From Paramarasmius palmivorus (lineage: Eukaryota; Basidiomycota; Agaricomycetes; Agaricales; Marasmiaceae), in contig JAYKXP010000354.1 in NCBI GenBank assembly GCA_037176845.1, positions 1-22,912 of the forward strand: 22,912 nucleotides of DNA. Reading direction: 5' to 3'. Both the position numbers and the translations under genes were made by a program. The notes beneath the pieces are model-generated. The model had not been told where the DNA came from, did not search any database, and saw only the letters and a program-made list of their open reading frames with translations. This document shows, piece after piece, positions 20,701-22,912 of this stretch (its first letter is position 1; the number at the start of each line of letters is the position of its first letter).

Positions 20701-21430
20701 GGATGAACATGGAAATGAGAAGAACTCTCCGCAAAGGCAACATTCCGACCCTCAAAGAGTCTGTAGCAGCACCTTTCTTCTTTGTCAAGAAGCATGATGG
20801 ATCATTAGCCCAGTTATGGAATACGAGCACTCATGATGATACTATCAAGACCGCTATTCCATTCCAGAATCTCAGATCTGATTGATGCACTAGCATGCGT
20901 CAAACTTTACCAAATGGACCTCCGATGGGGAATAATAATGTCCGCACTACTAGAGGGAGATGAAGAAAACAGCAATTATCACCAAGCGGGGACTATTTGA
21001 GGCTACGGGTTATAGTACTATGGTTCTCCAATGCACGCTGCCACATTCCAAGCAATGGAATGACCTTTTAGGTGATCTCATTCGGCAAGGACAAGTCATG
21101 TTGTATCTGGATGATTATCCGCATCTTTGAAATGACAAGGAGGAACAACGGAAACTTGTCAAAAGTGCTGAAAAAGGGCTCAAGACAATGACCTCTATCC
21201 ACAGCAGAAAATTGCTTCTTTGAAAATGACAGCATTGAGTATCTTGGTAAGATTATTTCAAAGGGTCATGTATCGATGGAACCAAAGAAAGTTGCGGTGT
21301 GTTCTTTGAGTGGCCATACCAACTAAAAGGTCCAACATGTTCAAGCCTTTCTTGCTTTGCAAATTTCTATCGCAGGTTTCACAAGGACATTGCCAATATT
21401 GCTAGACCAACTTACCAACCTGCACCAGAA
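20700..21430 (+). pseudogene. Reverse transcriptase domain remains
   Basis: Gypsy RT blocks in order: AAPFFFVKKHDGSL (about 20767-20808), a degenerate DLRWG near 20920, KRGLFEAT near 20980, and the catalytic YLDD intact at 21104-21115. EYLGKIISKGHVSM follows near 21236-21280 and the NFYRRF-like block near 21360. Frameshifts and stops separate almost every block. It would synthesise cDNA from the element RNA; inactive here. Confidence 0.85.
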
Positions 21431-21900
21431 AGGCTTCCCTGTGGGCCTGGGACAAGGAGACAACACAAGATGCATTGAGGCGCAAAACAGGCCTTTACAT
21501 CACTCCAATATTAAGAATTCCGATGACACTAGCCTTTCCGATTATCAAAACGGATGCTAGTGACTTTGCTATTGGTGCGGTGCTATCACAACTGGACCCA
21601 TTTGACAAACTGTGGCATCCAGTAGCATTCTATACCAAATCGCTTCGATGTACATGAACGCTCACTATGAAAACAAAGGATAAAGAACTACTTGCAATCA
21701 TTAAGACACTGGAAGAAATAACGACACTACTTTGATAGGAAATCCAAAAATTCGAAATATGGTCAGATCATAAAAAGCCTTACATACTTTTAAGTCTGCA
21801 CCAGAAACTAACAAGGGACAACGAGATGGGCTCAGTTCCTCACTGAGCGATTCCAACTACCATTACACACAAGCCAGAAAGAACAATGCAAGCTGAAGAC
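21431..21900 (+). pseudogene. RNase H domain remains
   Basis: TDASDFAIGAVLSQ is readable from about 21550, including the DAS catalytic aspartate, followed by WHPVAFYTKSL in the same frame to a stop at 21655. KDKELLAIIKTLEE follows at about 21675-21716 with a frameshift before it. This is the gypsy RNase H that directly follows RT. Confidence 0.8.
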
Positions 21901-22049
21901 CCTCTTTCCAGAGAGGCCAGATCCATGATGAGGGGGTAAACCTCTCTGATAACCAAGAACAAATTTTGCTCAACCTGAATTTTTTCGCCAATCAGGGCTA
22001 GCGAGGCTTCCTCAAAGAATCGCCTGTTCAAGACGATCAGATCCTTAGA

Positions 22050-22912
22050 GTGAGGTCAAAGAGGCTTTACTATCTGATGAAGTCACAAAGGACTAAAAGT
22101 CACTCTAAAACTCAGGAACCAAGCGAGTTCAAGAAATCTCTAGAAGAATGGAATTATGAAATGGCCCTTACTTCTGTAAATCGAGGCAAAGTTTATATTC
22201 CCCAAAGCACAACGACCACCATACGTGACGAATTGTTCAATCCACCACGATAAACATCAGCAAGGACACCAGGAAGGTGGAAAACATATTGAGCTTGTAT
22301 CCAAGAAACAATGGTTGGCCAGGATTCTATCTTTGTGAGAACTATGGTGAAAGGTAGTTATAACTGTCAGCGATGAAAATCGCCACACACCTTATGGTTT
22401 ACCTGCAACCCAATGAGGTGTCCAACGACCTTGGGAAATTATTACAGTTGTTCTTATTACTCATTTACCGGAGATCATTTGGCTTCAATGCTATCTGTGT
22501 GGTATTGATCGAATGACCAAACGAAGCGCGACTTCTTTCCCCAACCATGAGTCAGTGCTAAGGAACCTAGCCTCGGTTTTATACTAATCGTATACTACCT
22601 CTGCATGGACTTCCAGTAACAGATCATATCTGATCGGAGGACCACAGTTAGCTGCTGAACTGTTTCAAGAAATGGTGCCAGCTACTTGGCATACATCAAC
22701 AATGTCAACAGCAATATCATCCACAAACAGATGGCATACTTAACGAGACAATCAAAACTCTGAAAACAATAACCTTCGAGCTGCTATGTTGATTACAACC
22801 TGGACGACTGGTTAACCTGCTCAATATGGCAGAGTTTGCATATAACAACCATGCGCATGAAGGAAAAAAAATCTCCACCCCACAGGAATGTCCCTTCTCT
22901 TGAAAATGGTCG
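22050..22912 (+). pseudogene. Integrase remains, cut by window edge
   Basis: Remnants of the zinc-binding segment lie at about 22240-22310 (GRWKT, then NNGWPG-like). The core has DRMTKR near 22511, ISDR near 22628 (second catalytic Asp kept), HPQTDG near 22717 and MAEFAYNNHAHEG near 22829. The first catalytic Asp position near 22450 reads as Val. Frameshifts occur throughout. The rest of integrase and the 3' LTR lie outside the window. Confidence 0.8.

Larger units (their letters stand above)
16290..22912 (+). mobile_element. Degenerate Ty3/gypsy LTR retrotransposon, right end outside window
   Basis: Order on the plus strand is LTR-like segment, gag, protease, reverse transcriptase, RNase H, integrase, the gypsy order with integrase last. 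Every domain is recognisable only in pieces because of many stops and frameshifts, so the copy is not autonomous. The 3' part of integrase and the 3' LTR would lie beyond the window. The left boundary abuts the 5' end of the NLR pseudogene. Sequence style matches gypsy elements common in Agaricomycetes. Confidence 0.85.

Overview
The window looks like nuclear DNA of a mushroom-forming basidiomycete (Agaricomycete). It carries a fungal-type NACHT/NLR gene of the kind expanded in these fungi, short introns of about 50-80 nt with CTGAC/CTGAT branch sites, and a decayed Ty3/gypsy retrotransposon of the chromatin-fungal type. No prokaryotic operon, tRNA or rRNA gene is evident.

Layout. 1-2729 (minus): 5' part of an apparently intact NLR-type NACHT NTPase gene that runs off the left edge (at least about 867 codons, no stop). 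2946-13724: about 10.8 kb with no recognisable conserved gene. It holds two copies of a covarying stem-loop (3284-3322 and 3528-3573), a cluster of TGCGCA/GCATGC palindromes, and several small frames that only become gene-like when fungal introns are removed. The best are 6324-6821 (plus), 8522-7363 (minus) and 10797-10151 (minus). 13725-16265 (minus): a decayed paralogue of the 1-2729 NLR gene, riddled with indels and stops, with Walker A and Walker B destroyed. About 16290-22912 and beyond (plus): a dead gypsy element with an LTR-like promoter/polyA segment, gag remains, a 142-bp A-rich tract, then protease, reverse transcriptase, RNase H and integrase in canonical order, cut by the right edge.

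Interpretation. This reads as a fast-evolving NLR neighbourhood: one live receptor-like gene, one dead copy about 11 kb away in the same orientation, and a retroelement abutting the 5' end of the dead copy. The most unusual unexplained signal is the pair of stem-loops at 3284-3573. Their stem sequences differ but stay base-paired, while the loop and the tandem G-A internal-loop pattern are conserved. The small spliced frames are hypotheses from reading-frame continuity and splice signals only; none was recognised by homology.
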